Below, in pieces: positions 36,053 to 45,215 of a stretch of DNA of 54,139 bases. Positions within the stretch are counted from its first letter, which is position 1, and each line of letters opens with the position of its first letter. Origin of the DNA: Spirochaetaceae bacterium (GTDB lineage: Bacteria; Spirochaetota; Spirochaetia; Treponematales; Treponemataceae); contig JAGBFB010000025.1 in NCBI GenBank assembly GCA_017936665.1, positions 1 to 54,139 on the forward strand, in the 5' to 3' direction. Position numbers and translations under genes: made by a program. The notes below the pieces were generated by a model. The model did no database searches, had not been told where the DNA came from, and was given only the letters and a program-made list of their open reading frames with translations.

Positions 36053-37873
36053 TTATTTCACTTCTTCAAGCAAAATTAATCCCTGGCTACCAGCATTAAA
36101 AGTAACTTTTCCACCTTTTACAATAGTAGTTTCTCCTGTATAAGCATTTCTTACAGTTGTATTATTTTTAAAATACCCTTTTACAGGAAGTTCAACATCA
36201 CCTTTTTGATAAACAGCAATAATTACTGTATCTTCACCAACGGTTCCATTGTATGTTCTTGCAAAAATGTTTTCTTCAATCTTTGTTTGCTGACCAGCAC
36301 CAACCGCAGGATGAGCATTTCTAAATTTACCAAGTTTTTTCCAGTGTTTATTTAAGTCGTTGTCAACAGCATCCCAGTTCATATCTCCACGAGTCATCAT
36401 ATCTAAATCTCTGTCGAGAGTATATGCTTTTTCTCTAGCAGTTTCATCACCATAGAAAATCTGAACACCACCTGGCAATAAAACAAGCATAGTTGCAGCA
36501 TTGTACAAATTAGAAGGACGATGCAAACCTGTATCATGACTAGAAAAATATGTTAAAACATTATTTTGATTTTCAGGATTATTGATTTTATCTGCATATT
36601 GTTGCCAGTGAATAACTTTTGGAGTAGTTCCAGTACTTCCAGATTTACCATTAAATTGGAAGTTAATCATTGAATCAAAACCACCTTTAGAAAAATATGG
36701 AGAATTTAACATCAATGTTAAACCAAAAGCTTCTCCTGTCATCCAGAAGTTTTCGTCCCAATTTTTTGCAGGACTATTAGGAGAACGAGTTTCATCAGCT
36801 CTCCATTCTTGCAAAGCTTTCAAACAAGCGGTTTTTAGTTCTCCCCAGCGTTCAACATCAACATGTTTTGCAGTATCACATCTAAATCCATCAATACCAA
36901 ACTCACGCACCCAAGCAGAAAGCCACATAATAATATAATCAGCAGGAGCACCTAAGTTATCATCACGATATTGAGCGGCAGTTGGAACAATCCAAGGACC
37001 AAAACCTGTTTCAGCAGTTTCTTTTTTCCATTTATTTTTTAAGAAAACAGGAATTTCTACAGGCTTTGTTCTTTCTGTTACTATATCAGGAAGACCTGCT
37101 AAGCAAGACCAATAATTTCCGCCACGTTCTTTTTCACAACCGAATTTTCCATCAAAAGCACGAACCCATGGTCCCCACCAATTTGCCCATTTTTCTGAAG
37201 TATAATCTGTAATTTCATGATTGTAATTCCAAGTTCCAGTTGCAGGATTTTTTTCTAACCAACCATGACCAGGATTTTTCCCATTTTTGAAATCACCAAA
37301 TCCGTATTCAACCATATCTTCTACAGCATTGTATCCTGTATGATTCATTACAACATCCATGATAATTCGGATACCTTTTTGATGGGCTGTATCAACGAAA
37401 GTTCTAAATTCTTCAACAGTTCCCATATTTTTATCCATACAAGTCCAATCCAATGGATAATATCCGTGGAATGGATAATGAGGGAAAGCATCAGAAACAC
37501 CAGAAACCCAACCATGAATTTGTTCGTATGGAGCAGTTATCCAAATAGCATTAACACCTAAATCTTCAAGATAATCTAATTTTTCTGTTAAGCCTTTTAT
37601 ATCACCACCGTGAAAGGTTGCGTTTTCATGCCCTTTTGCATTTTGAACTCTGTAATAACTATTGTTATTTGAAGGATCCCCATCATAGAATCTATCAGTT
37701 AAAACAAAGTAAACAAGTGCATTATCCCAAGTAAAGTTATCTACTTTTGTACTTTCTGAACTTTGTGAAACAGCAGGAACTGATTTACAACCAACAAAAC
37801 CTGTAATCATCACTGCAATTACAAGTAAAACAAGTGCAACAGAAAGTTGCTTAAAAAAATTATTCTTTCTCAT
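36053..37873 (-). CDS. Secreted alpha-amylase (GH13) lipoprotein
   Basis: This 606-residue enzyme has a lipoprotein signal with Cys at about residue 29 (ITGFVGC), so it is anchored outside the cytoplasm. The GH13 barrel shows IIMDVVMNHTG, the nucleophile in DGFRCDTAKHVD, the acid/base in MTGEAFG and SSHDTG. A C-terminal beta domain closes it. It should cut starch or maltodextrins for uptake, complementing the cytoplasmic GH13 enzyme at 12987. TAAAAT lies 7 nt before the ATG (TATACA 17 bp further), another probable leaderless start. Confidence 0.92.
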   Translation of the reverse strand: MRKNNFFKQLSVALVLLVIAVMITGFVGCKSVPAVSQSSESTKVDNFTWDNALVYFVLTDRFYDGDPSNNNSYYRVQNAKGHENATFHGGDIKGLTEKLDYLEDLGVNAIWITAPYEQIHGWVSGVSDAFPHYPFHGYYPLDWTCMDKNMGTVEEFRTFVDTAHQKGIRIIMDVVMNHTGYNAVEDMVEYGFGDFKNGKNPGHGWLEKNPATGTWNYNHEITDYTSEKWANWWGPWVRAFDGKFGCEKERGGNYWSCLAGLPDIVTERTKPVEIPVFLKNKWKKETAETGFGPWIVPTAAQYRDDNLGAPADYIIMWLSAWVREFGIDGFRCDTAKHVDVERWGELKTACLKALQEWRADETRSPNSPAKNWDENFWMTGEAFGLTLMLNSPYFSKGGFDSMINFQFNGKSGSTGTTPKVIHWQQYADKINNPENQNNVLTYFSSHDTGLHRPSNLYNAATMLVLLPGGVQIFYGDETAREKAYTLDRDLDMMTRGDMNWDAVDNDLNKHWKKLGKFRNAHPAVGAGQQTKIEENIFARTYNGTVGEDTVIIAVYQKGDVELPVKGYFKNNTTVRNAYTGETTIVKGGKVTFNAGSQGLILLEEVK

Positions 37874-38029
37874 AGGTTCTATTTTACAGCGTAAAACTAA
37901 AATTGTATAGAAAAACTTTTCTATAATAGAGATAAACTTTCTTTGTCAAATTTATTAAATTATTGATTTTTTGATAAACTTATTTAGTTTTGCTTAACTT
38001 TTATCATTTTTTTTGCAATAATAATTTAT

Positions 38030-39883
38030 ATGAAAAAACTTTTAAAACAATACTATGGTTATACTGATTTTCGCCCCGGACAAAAAGAAATAATCGAATC
38101 TGTTCTTTCTGGCAATGACACCCTTACAATTATGCCAACTGGAGGAGGAAAATCTCTTTGTTATCAAATTCCAAGTTTAAAATTTTCTGGACTTACAGTT
38201 GTAGTTTCTCCTTTAATTGCTCTTATGGAAGACCAAGTTCAAAGTTTAGATTCAGTTGGAATTCCTTCACTTTTTCTAAATTCTTCGCTTGAATGGGAAG
38301 AATACACATACAATATGCATCTTATCCGAAGTGGAAAAATAAAACTTTTATATTGCGCTCCAGAAACTCTTGTTACAGAAAGAATCCAAAATCTTTTAAG
38401 TCAAGTGGAAGTTTCTTGTCTTACAATTGATGAAGCCCACTGTATTTCGGAATGGGGTCACGATTTTAGACCAGAATATCGTAGAATTTCAGAAATACGA
38501 CAAATTTTCCCAAAAGCTGTTTGTTTAGCACTAACAGCAACTGCAACAGAAACTGTTAGAAAAGATATAAAAAAAACTTTACAACTAGGAAAAAATAAAC
38601 CCTACAAAGAATTTATTGCAAGTTTTAATCGTCCAAATATTTTTTTAGATGTAATTTCTAAATCAGGAAGTACAAATACAAAACTTCACGGAATAAAACT
38701 TTCTAAAGCTGATGAAATCACTTTAGATTTTGTAAAATCACATTCAAAAGAAAGTGGAATTATTTATTGTTTTTCAAGAAAAAAAGTTGATGAACTTAAT
38801 ACACTTTTACAAACAGCAGGATTTTCTTCACTGCCCTATCACGCAGGATTAAATGATTCAACAAGAAGTCAAAATCAAAAGGATTTTGTAAAAGATAATG
38901 TTAAAATCATTGTTGCAACTTTAGCCTTTGGAATGGGGATAAACAAACCGAATGTTAGATATGTAATTCACTACGACTTACCTAAATCCATAGAACAATA
39001 TTACCAAGAAATAGGAAGAGCTGGCAGAGATGGTTTACCGTCTACCGCTTTACTACTTTACAGTTATGGTGATATAAAAAAAATAAGTTTCTTTATTGAA
39101 GAAAAATCAGAAAAAGAAAGAAGAATTGCAGAAGAACACCTAAAAAAAATGGTTCAATATGCAGAAACAGCAACTTGTAAACGAGAATTTTTATTAAATC
39201 ACTTTGGGGAAACTTTACCTAAAACAGAAGAAAAAGATGGTGAAAGTTGTTGTTCATCCTGTCAAAATAAAGATTCACTTTTAACAGATGTTACAATTCC
39301 TTGTCAAAAAATAATGTCGGCAATCATTAGAACAAATGAAAGATTTGGAGCACATTATGTAATTGATGTTTTGCTTGGTTCTAAACAAAAAAAGATTTTA
39401 GATTATCATCATGATAAACTTTCAGTATACGGAATTGGAACAGAATATTCAAAAACAGATTGGTTAAATATTGTAAATTTATTAGTTTCCGAAAAATATT
39501 TATCAAAATCAGAAGATTACAATGTTCTATCCTTAAATCAAATTGCAAAAAAGGCCCTTTCAGAGAGAACAAAAATATATTTACCATTTACTCCTACAGG
39601 AAAAACAGGAAGTACAATAGCAGAAAAATTTCCAAAGAAAGCAAAAATAGAACTTTCTGATAAAGATTTACTCTTGCAAGAACAATTAAAAAAATTACGA
39701 AGAAACCTTGCAGAAGAATACAATGTTCCACCTTACGTAATTTTTGGAGATAAAACTTTAGAGCAACTTGTGTATCAAAAACCACTTTCAGAATTTGAAT
39801 TAGAAAATATCTATGGATTAGCAGAAAAGAAAATTCAACGCTACGGGGAATCTATAATAAAGATAATTGAAGAATATATGTAA
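38030..39883 (+). CDS. recQ: ATP-dependent DNA helicase RecQ
   Basis: This 617-residue 3'-5' helicase acts in recombination and replication repair. Walker A reads MPTGGGKSL and motif II DEAHC. Further motifs are LTATAT and QEIGRAGRDG. The zinc-binding region reads CKREFLLNHFGE...CCSSC, followed by a winged helix and a C-terminal HRDC domain (about 545-617). Length is typical. It diverges from the secreted amylase gene. Confidence 0.95.
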   Translation: MKKLLKQYYGYTDFRPGQKEIIESVLSGNDTLTIMPTGGGKSLCYQIPSLKFSGLTVVVSPLIALMEDQVQSLDSVGIPSLFLNSSLEWEEYTYNMHLIRSGKIKLLYCAPETLVTERIQNLLSQVEVSCLTIDEAHCISEWGHDFRPEYRRISEIRQIFPKAVCLALTATATETVRKDIKKTLQLGKNKPYKEFIASFNRPNIFLDVISKSGSTNTKLHGIKLSKADEITLDFVKSHSKESGIIYCFSRKKVDELNTLLQTAGFSSLPYHAGLNDSTRSQNQKDFVKDNVKIIVATLAFGMGINKPNVRYVIHYDLPKSIEQYYQEIGRAGRDGLPSTALLLYSYGDIKKISFFIEEKSEKERRIAEEHLKKMVQYAETATCKREFLLNHFGETLPKTEEKDGESCCSSCQNKDSLLTDVTIPCQKIMSAIIRTNERFGAHYVIDVLLGSKQKKILDYHHDKLSVYGIGTEYSKTDWLNIVNLLVSEKYLSKSEDYNVLSLNQIAKKALSERTKIYLPFTPTGKTGSTIAEKFPKKAKIELSDKDLLLQEQLKKLRRNLAEEYNVPPYVIFGDKTLEQLVYQKPLSEFELENIYGLAEKKIQRYGESIIKIIEEYM

Positions 39884-39979
39884 AAACTTTAATTACTTTT
39901 AACTTTGTAACTATAGAAAAAAAAAATAAATTGTGATATAAATTTCTCATACTTTTTTATTTTAAGGGAAATTTATTTT

Positions 39980-40963
39980 ATGGAATTACCTAACAAAAGA
40001 CCAGATGATATGGCTAGAATTACAACACTTGAACTAGCAAATAAATTCATCGATGAACAAGTTGCTTTAGTTCGTGAACAAGTAAAAGATAAAAAAGTTT
40101 TACTTGCTCTTTCAGGTGGAGTTGATAGCTCTGTAGTTGCTGCTTTGTTGATTAAAGCAATCGGAAAGCAATTAGTTTGTGTACATGTAAATCACGGATT
40201 AATGCGCAAGGGCGAAAGTGAAGGAGTTGTAGAAGTTTTTGGAAAACAACTTGATGCAAACCTTGTTTATGTAGATGCTTCTGATAGATTTTTAGAGTTA
40301 CTTAAGAATGTAGCAGAACCAGAAAAAAAACGCAAAATTATTGGTGGCGAATTTATTAAAGTTTTTGAAGAAGAAGCTCGCAAACTAGAAGGAATTTCTT
40401 TCTTAGCTCAAGGAACAATTTATCCAGATATTATCGAAAGTGATGGTGTAAAAGCTCATCACAATGTTGGTGGACTTCCAGAAGATATGCAATTTGAACT
40501 TGTGGAACCTGTTCGCCTTCTTTATAAAGATGAAGTTCGTGTTGTGGGAGACGCTTTAGGATTACCAAAAGGAATGGTATACAGACAACCTTTCCCAGGA
40601 CCAGGTCTTGGAGTTCGTTGTCTTGGAGCAATCACTCGTGATAGATTAAATGCTCTTCGTGAAGCAGACGCAATCTTAAGAGAAGAATTTGACAAAGCAG
40701 GACTTGCAGGAAAAGTTTGGCAATATTTTATTTCTGTACCAGATTTCAAAAGCGTTGGTGTTCGTGATGGTAAAAGATACGAAGGCTGGCCTGCAATTAT
40801 ACGAGCAGTAAACACATCAGATGCAATGACAGCCACAATTGAAGAAATCCCATATCCTGTTTTACACAAAATTACAGCAAGAATCACAACTGAAGTTGAA
40901 GGAATTAACCGTGTAGTTTACGACTTAACTCCAAAACCAGTTGGAACAATTGAATGGGAATAG
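39980..40963 (+). CDS. guaA: GMP synthase, ATP pyrophosphatase subunit only
   Basis: This 327-residue protein covers the synthetase part of GuaA: the N-type ATP pyrophosphatase P-loop LSGGVDSSVVAALL, VHVNHGLMRKGE, and the C-terminal dimerisation domain with QPFPGPGLGVRCLG and KPVGTIEWE. The N-terminal class I glutaminase domain (about 190 residues) of ordinary bacterial GuaA is absent; the first 40 residues lead straight into the P-loop. It needs a separate glutaminase subunit, as in archaea, or free ammonia. None is next to it. Confidence 0.9.
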   Translation: MELPNKRPDDMARITTLELANKFIDEQVALVREQVKDKKVLLALSGGVDSSVVAALLIKAIGKQLVCVHVNHGLMRKGESEGVVEVFGKQLDANLVYVDASDRFLELLKNVAEPEKKRKIIGGEFIKVFEEEARKLEGISFLAQGTIYPDIIESDGVKAHHNVGGLPEDMQFELVEPVRLLYKDEVRVVGDALGLPKGMVYRQPFPGPGLGVRCLGAITRDRLNALREADAILREEFDKAGLAGKVWQYFISVPDFKSVGVRDGKRYEGWPAIIRAVNTSDAMTATIEEIPYPVLHKITARITTEVEGINRVVYDLTPKPVGTIEWE

Positions 40964-40970
40964 TTAGTAA

Positions 40971-41195
40971 AATTCGGCATCCTTGCCGAATTTTACAACC
41001 GAGTTTTACTTTGTAAAACTCGATAATCTATTTTTTGTTTACAATATGACGGTGCATCCTTGCACCGTTTACTTTTTTTAAGCATCCGTGACTTGCAAAA
41101 ACTTGCAGATAAATGTGTATGTAAAATATTTATAGGAGGCATCCGTGCCTCCTTTTTTTTTAGGCATCCTTGCCGAATTTTACAACCGAGTTTTA
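40971..41195. repeat. Cluster of hairpins sharing the core GCATCC(T/G)TGC
   Basis: Between guaA and the HD-GYP gene lie four stem-loops. They are AATTCGGC/GCCGAATT (40971-40992), CGAGTTTTAC/GTAAAACTCG (41000-41022), CGGTGCA/TGCACCG (41050-41067) and GGAGGCA/TGCCTCC (41135-41152). A 33-bp direct repeat, 40976-41008 and 41163-41195, carries the first core again. The loops of the core units read TCCT or TCCG. A broken copy is at 41082. The second direct repeat ends exactly at the stop codon of the HD-GYP gene. Confidence 0.75.
41135..41160 (+). terminator. Terminator downstream of guaA
   Basis: A 7 bp stem GGAGGCA/TGCCTCC with loop TCCG (a UNCG-type tetraloop) is followed by eight T residues. 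An earlier hairpin at 41050-41067, followed by a T-run at 41073-41079, may act as well. Confidence 0.8.
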
Positions 41196-42410
41196 TCCTG
41201 CGTAAGCAACTTCTTCTATAGAATCTTTACAAGCTAATACAGCTTCTACAATGCAAGGCTCAAAGTGACTTCCACTTGATTCTTTGAAAATATCCATTGC
41301 TTTATCGATGGACATTGCTTCTTTATATTGTCTTTTGCTGAGCAAAGCATCTAAAACATCGGCCGCAGCCATGATTCTTGCACATAAAGGAATATCGGTT
41401 CCTTTTACATTATTAGGATATCCTGTTCCATTCCATTTTTCATGATGATACAAAGCCATTACTTTTGCAACTTCTAAGAATTCGTCGCTTTCAACACCAG
41501 TTAAATTTTCGTTAATCAAATTGTAACCTTCCTCAGAATGAATCTTCATTTTTTCAAATTCTTCAGGAGTAAAACGAGAAGGCTTACATAAAATTTGGTC
41601 AGGAACACGAATCTTTCCTAAATCGTGTAAAGGAGCTGTATTTACATAAAGTTGTATATTTTCTTCTGTAAGTTCATTAGTATAATCACCTTGTTTTACA
41701 AGTTGACGAGAAATAAGCTCTACATAAATGGCAGTTCTCTTAATGTGTTCACCTGTAAAACTATCCCTACTTTCAACAAGGTTTGCAAAAGAAGTAATAA
41801 TCTTACTTTGCATATTTTTTATTTCTCTATTACTTGAATAAACTTCTTTTAATGTATCATGACATCGTTTAGTAATAAATCGAGAAATAATAAAAACAAA
41901 GATATATTCAACAGAAAATCCAACTCCATAAGCAACCCAATAATAGAAAGGACTTACAACAGGAACTTGTAAAGCATAAGCTGCTTGACTTTTAAACCAT
42001 AATGCAACAAGAAGCCCTATGTAACTAAATATATTAACTGATAAAGTTAATTTAGGATTAAAATACAAACAACTTATGAAAGGAACTAAAGCACAACTTA
42101 TATAAGTGTTTACTCTAGCGTTACTTCCTAAAAAAGAAACTAGAATCTCAAGACAAAAAAGTGTGAAATATGCAACAAATTTCTGATTACTACATTTTCT
42201 TGCCAATATATTCTGGACTATTGTAAAAGGAATTAAAAAAGCAGAAAAAATTACTAGCCAAAAAAGAGGCATTTCGTATAATTTCAAGAAAATACCACAA
42301 GCTAAAAGCACTGGGGCTATATTAGCATAAGCTAAAATCTTTCCTGTTAATTTATTGATATGAGATAAATTCTTCTTAAAAAATTCTTCATCATTGATAT
42401 AATGTTGCAT
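41193..42410 (-). CDS. Membrane HD-GYP domain protein
   Basis: This 405-residue protein has an N-terminal block of six or so transmembrane helices (about 20-185) and a cytoplasmic HD-GYP domain. The domain shows HDLGKIRVPD, a HHEKWNGTGYP motif and a later DVLDALLSKRQYK. HD-GYP enzymes hydrolyse cyclic di-GMP. The start is put at the ATG 42410: TTGAAA-16-TATAAT lies exactly 6 nt upstream, which excludes the GTG two codons earlier. The C-terminus ends at a repeat unit shared with the guaA downstream region. Confidence 0.88.
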   Translation of the reverse strand: MQHYINDEEFFKKNLSHINKLTGKILAYANIAPVLLACGIFLKLYEMPLFWLVIFSAFLIPFTIVQNILARKCSNQKFVAYFTLFCLEILVSFLGSNARVNTYISCALVPFISCLYFNPKLTLSVNIFSYIGLLVALWFKSQAAYALQVPVVSPFYYWVAYGVGFSVEYIFVFIISRFITKRCHDTLKEVYSSNREIKNMQSKIITSFANLVESRDSFTGEHIKRTAIYVELISRQLVKQGDYTNELTEENIQLYVNTAPLHDLGKIRVPDQILCKPSRFTPEEFEKMKIHSEEGYNLINENLTGVESDEFLEVAKVMALYHHEKWNGTGYPNNVKGTDIPLCARIMAAADVLDALLSKRQYKEAMSIDKAMDIFKESSGSHFEPCIVEAVLACKDSIEEVAYAG

Positions 42411-42415
42411 GTGCA

Positions 42416-42438
42416 CATTATATCATTTAAATGAAAAA
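42416..42438 (-). promoter_or_regulatory. Promoter for leaderless start of the HD-GYP gene
   Basis: On the minus strand TTGAAA, 16 bp, TATAAT, then GTGCAC and the ATG at 42410. There is no binding site within the 6 nt. Confidence 0.6.
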
Positions 42439-42473
42439 TTTCAAATTTTATTTTATCAAAAATCTCTAAAATC

Positions 42474-43034
42474 TTATATCTTTAAGGAATTACCATCTTT
42501 AAAAGCGTTTCCGACTTTTTCTCCTAAAGCAATATAATGATGATTTACGCAATCATAAGTGATTGGATGAAATTTTGATAAATCAATTTTGCCATCTGTA
42601 AGAATTGAATCATCAGCAATTGTGTTTACTACTTCTCCAATCAATCGTTCTGTTTCGTTATCATAACTGACTAATTTACATTCTAAAGTAAGAGGATATT
42701 CACTTATAACAGGAGCATCAACGTTTTCACTTTTTGAATAAGAAAGACCTGCTGTCTTTACTTTATCTGAAACTTTTTTTCCAGAAACAATTCCAAAATA
42801 ATCAGATTCTTTAAGATGAGCAATATCTGCAATACTTACAGTAAAAGCTTTTTTTGCTAGTAAATTTTTTGTAGTATGATGATTTCTATCTATTATAATG
42901 GAAACTTTTGAATAATCACATACACCACCCCAAGCAGCATTCATTGCGTTGGCGCTTCCGTCTTCGTTATATGTTGCAATAATCAAAACAGGTTGAGGAT
43001 AAATTAAAGGTTTATTTCCAAGATTAATTTTCAT
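42474..43034 (-). CDS. Flavin reductase / flavoredoxin family protein
   Basis: This 186-residue FMN-binding split-barrel protein is recognised by KPLIYPQPVLIIATYN, GGVCDYSKVSIIIDRNHHT and VSIADIAHLKESDYFG. It may reduce flavin or act as an electron carrier in anaerobic metabolism. The ATG at 43034 is chosen over one 14 codons upstream because TTGCAA-17-TATAAT ends 6 nt before it; the family also begins near this point. Confidence 0.88.
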   Translation of the reverse strand: MKINLGNKPLIYPQPVLIIATYNEDGSANAMNAAWGGVCDYSKVSIIIDRNHHTTKNLLAKKAFTVSIADIAHLKESDYFGIVSGKKVSDKVKTAGLSYSKSENVDAPVISEYPLTLECKLVSYDNETERLIGEVVNTIADDSILTDGKIDLSKFHPITYDCVNHHYIALGEKVGNAFKDGNSLKI

Positions 43035-43040
43035 AGTTTC

Positions 43041-43069
43041 ATTATAACTTAATGTTTCATATTTTGCAA
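43041..43069 (-). promoter_or_regulatory. Promoter for leaderless start of the flavin reductase gene
   Basis: On the minus strand TTGCAA, 17 bp, TATAAT, GAAACT, ATG (43034). The -10 lies inside the upstream extension of the reading frame. Confidence 0.6.
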
Positions 43070-43155
43070 ATTTCAAAAATCAGTAAAGAAAACTTTACTT
43101 GACAATAAAAATTTTTGGGTAATAATATAATTTAGTTTTTTTTATGAGGTTGATT

Positions 43156-44439
43156 ATGAAGAAACTTTTTCAATTTTTATTTTTTACTTTTTTTATTTTT
43201 ACATTAACATTAACAACATTTAGTTGTGCAAATATTATCGATGCATTAAAAGAAGCTTTTCCACCTCCTGGCAAAAGTGGAGAAAATATACAAGATGAAA
43301 ATACAGAACCAGAAAAACCAAATGATGTTGTAGATGATGAACAAGATAAAAATCCAGAAACAGAAAAACCAAACACAGACGGAAACCATCAAGGAAGTAA
43401 TAGTGGAGGTTCTGATACACTAAAACCTGTAGAATCTTATCCCTACAAGTCAACTGTAAATTTTACTATAACAGGATTAGTTGAAGGCACATATTTTATA
43501 GAACCAAAATTTCCAGATCCAGATTCCTCAAATGAAAATATTATATTTAAAGAAAGGGCTTTCACACAGGATGATAAATCTTATACATTTGGAATTGATG
43601 AAAATGAATTGCTTTATATTGTTTTTGACTTTATTGACATAAATACAAAAGAAGTAATTATGAAACACTGTGTTGAATTGAAACAAGAACAAACTCTTGA
43701 AGAAGTTTTAAATATAATTGAGTTTAATACTACTGTAAATGTATCAGGGTCTTATAATAATTATGATAATCCCAAACTATTATTCCAAGTCTTCCCTAAA
43801 TGGGATAATTTCCCACTACAAAAAATTTATGACGTAACAACGCAGCCAATTAATATATCTATAAAATGGGCTGAAGAATATGCTGTTCCGTATTTAGTCA
43901 TATTTAATGATACTGATAACGACAATGATTATAAAAATTTATATTTTAATCGAGATCATAATAATGATGATTATGCAATTTCAAACTTAGTACATGGAAG
44001 CCATGGGACAGATAATTCTACCGAGTTTACTTTTAATCTAGAAATTTTTGATTCAGCAACATTATTACCAAGTTTATTAGATGAGTCTCAATTTATCGAA
44101 ATTATACATCCTGTAGAATACAATCCTTCTGACGAAACTACAAAGCATTATCGTTTTGAAAAAACAAAGTCAAGATGGACATTTTTAATACCTGCAGGAA
44201 CTGGTTCCGATGGAGAATTTATTACTTGTTACAAATGTGAAAATAATTTAGAAGGACATAGTGGCGACCACCTATGGAATTTATTATACACAATAGGAAT
44301 ACTTCACGATGAAGAATTCAAAAACGCCGAAAGAAATCAAACTACAGAATGGCACAATTATATAAAACAAATCATTGCTTATCTGCAAGATGAAAGAGGT
44401 TTAACAGTTAATAACATTCCAGATTTTTTGCAAAATTAA
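43156..44439 (+). CDS. Hypothetical lipoprotein
   Basis: This 427-residue protein has a lipoprotein signal with Cys near residue 24 (TTFSC). A low-complexity Pro/Glu/Asp/Asn linker follows (about 35-95, with repeated PEKPN/TEKPN). A C-terminal region of unknown fold lies at about 100-427, possibly beta-rich. A CYKCENNLEGHSGDH patch near the end may bind metal. TTGACA and TAATAT lie upstream. The start at 43156 follows GAGG; an ATG four codons earlier overlaps this binding site. The function is unknown; surface exposure is likely. Confidence 0.7.
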   Translation: MKKLFQFLFFTFFIFTLTLTTFSCANIIDALKEAFPPPGKSGENIQDENTEPEKPNDVVDDEQDKNPETEKPNTDGNHQGSNSGGSDTLKPVESYPYKSTVNFTITGLVEGTYFIEPKFPDPDSSNENIIFKERAFTQDDKSYTFGIDENELLYIVFDFIDINTKEVIMKHCVELKQEQTLEEVLNIIEFNTTVNVSGSYNNYDNPKLLFQVFPKWDNFPLQKIYDVTTQPINISIKWAEEYAVPYLVIFNDTDNDNDYKNLYFNRDHNNDDYAISNLVHGSHGTDNSTEFTFNLEIFDSATLLPSLLDESQFIEIIHPVEYNPSDETTKHYRFEKTKSRWTFLIPAGTGSDGEFITCYKCENNLEGHSGDHLWNLLYTIGILHDEEFKNAERNQTTEWHNYIKQIIAYLQDERGLTVNNIPDFLQN

Positions 44440-44444
44440 AATAA

Positions 44445-45197
44445 ATGTTTACTCAACGACTTGATAATTTTTTAGTACAGAATAAATTTTGCTCAAAAAG
44501 AAGTGCAAAAAATTTTGTACTAAAAAATAAAGTTTGCGTAAATGGTACGATAGAAAAAAATTATAAAGCAAAAATAAATCCAGAACATGATGAAATTTTT
44601 GTAAATGAAAAAAAAGTTGAAAATCAAAAACATATTTACTTGATGATGAATAAGCCAATTGGATATGTTTGTTCAACTGTAAGTGATAGAAGCAAAACAG
44701 TTTATGAACTTTTAGAAAATTTAAAAAATAAAAATCAAAATAAATTTGAAAAACTTCACACAATAGGAAGATTAGACAAAGATACAGAAGGACTTTTACT
44801 TTTTGCAACTGATGGTAATTTTTCAAATTTTATAACAAGAAAAGAAAATCAAATAAAAAAAACATATTATGTTGAATTAGAAAATTCAGTTGATAAAAAA
44901 AATCAACTTTTATATAAAGAAAAATTTGAAAAAGGTATTTTTTTACCAGAGGAAAAAAAAGCAAAAAGTTTTACAACCCTACCTGCAAAATTAAATTGGA
45001 TTTCAGAAAATTCTTGCAACCTTACAATTCAAGAAGGAAAATTTCATCAGGTGCGAAGAATGTTTTTGGCAATGAATAATAAAGTATCCTTTTTAAAACG
45101 AGTTGCAATCGGAAAATTAAATTTAGATGAATCCCTTCAAAAAGGTAATTACAGAAAATTAACTGACGAAGAAAAAAATTTGTTAATTCAAGAATAG
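44445..45197 (+). CDS. Pseudouridine synthase, RsuA family
   Basis: This 250-residue enzyme has an N-terminal S4 RNA-binding domain (about 1-60, RLDNFLVQNKFCSKRSA). The RsuA-type catalytic domain carries the nucleophile motif GRLDKDTEGLLL. The family converts uridine to pseudouridine in 16S or 23S rRNA; the target site is not clear. It starts 5 bases after the lipoprotein stop without an evident binding site. The promoter of the next gene begins inside its 3' end. Confidence 0.9.
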   Translation: MFTQRLDNFLVQNKFCSKRSAKNFVLKNKVCVNGTIEKNYKAKINPEHDEIFVNEKKVENQKHIYLMMNKPIGYVCSTVSDRSKTVYELLENLKNKNQNKFEKLHTIGRLDKDTEGLLLFATDGNFSNFITRKENQIKKTYYVELENSVDKKNQLLYKEKFEKGIFLPEEKKAKSFTTLPAKLNWISENSCNLTIQEGKFHQVRRMFLAMNNKVSFLKRVAIGKLNLDESLQKGNYRKLTDEEKNLLIQE

Positions 45198-45208
45198 TGT
45201 GTTATCAT
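45180..45208 (+). promoter_or_regulatory. Promoter for leaderless start of the WYL gene
   Basis: TTGTTA (45180-45185, inside the preceding gene), 17 bp, TATCAT (45203-45208), 7 nt to the ATG. Confidence 0.6.
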
Positions 45209-45215
45209 ATTACTT

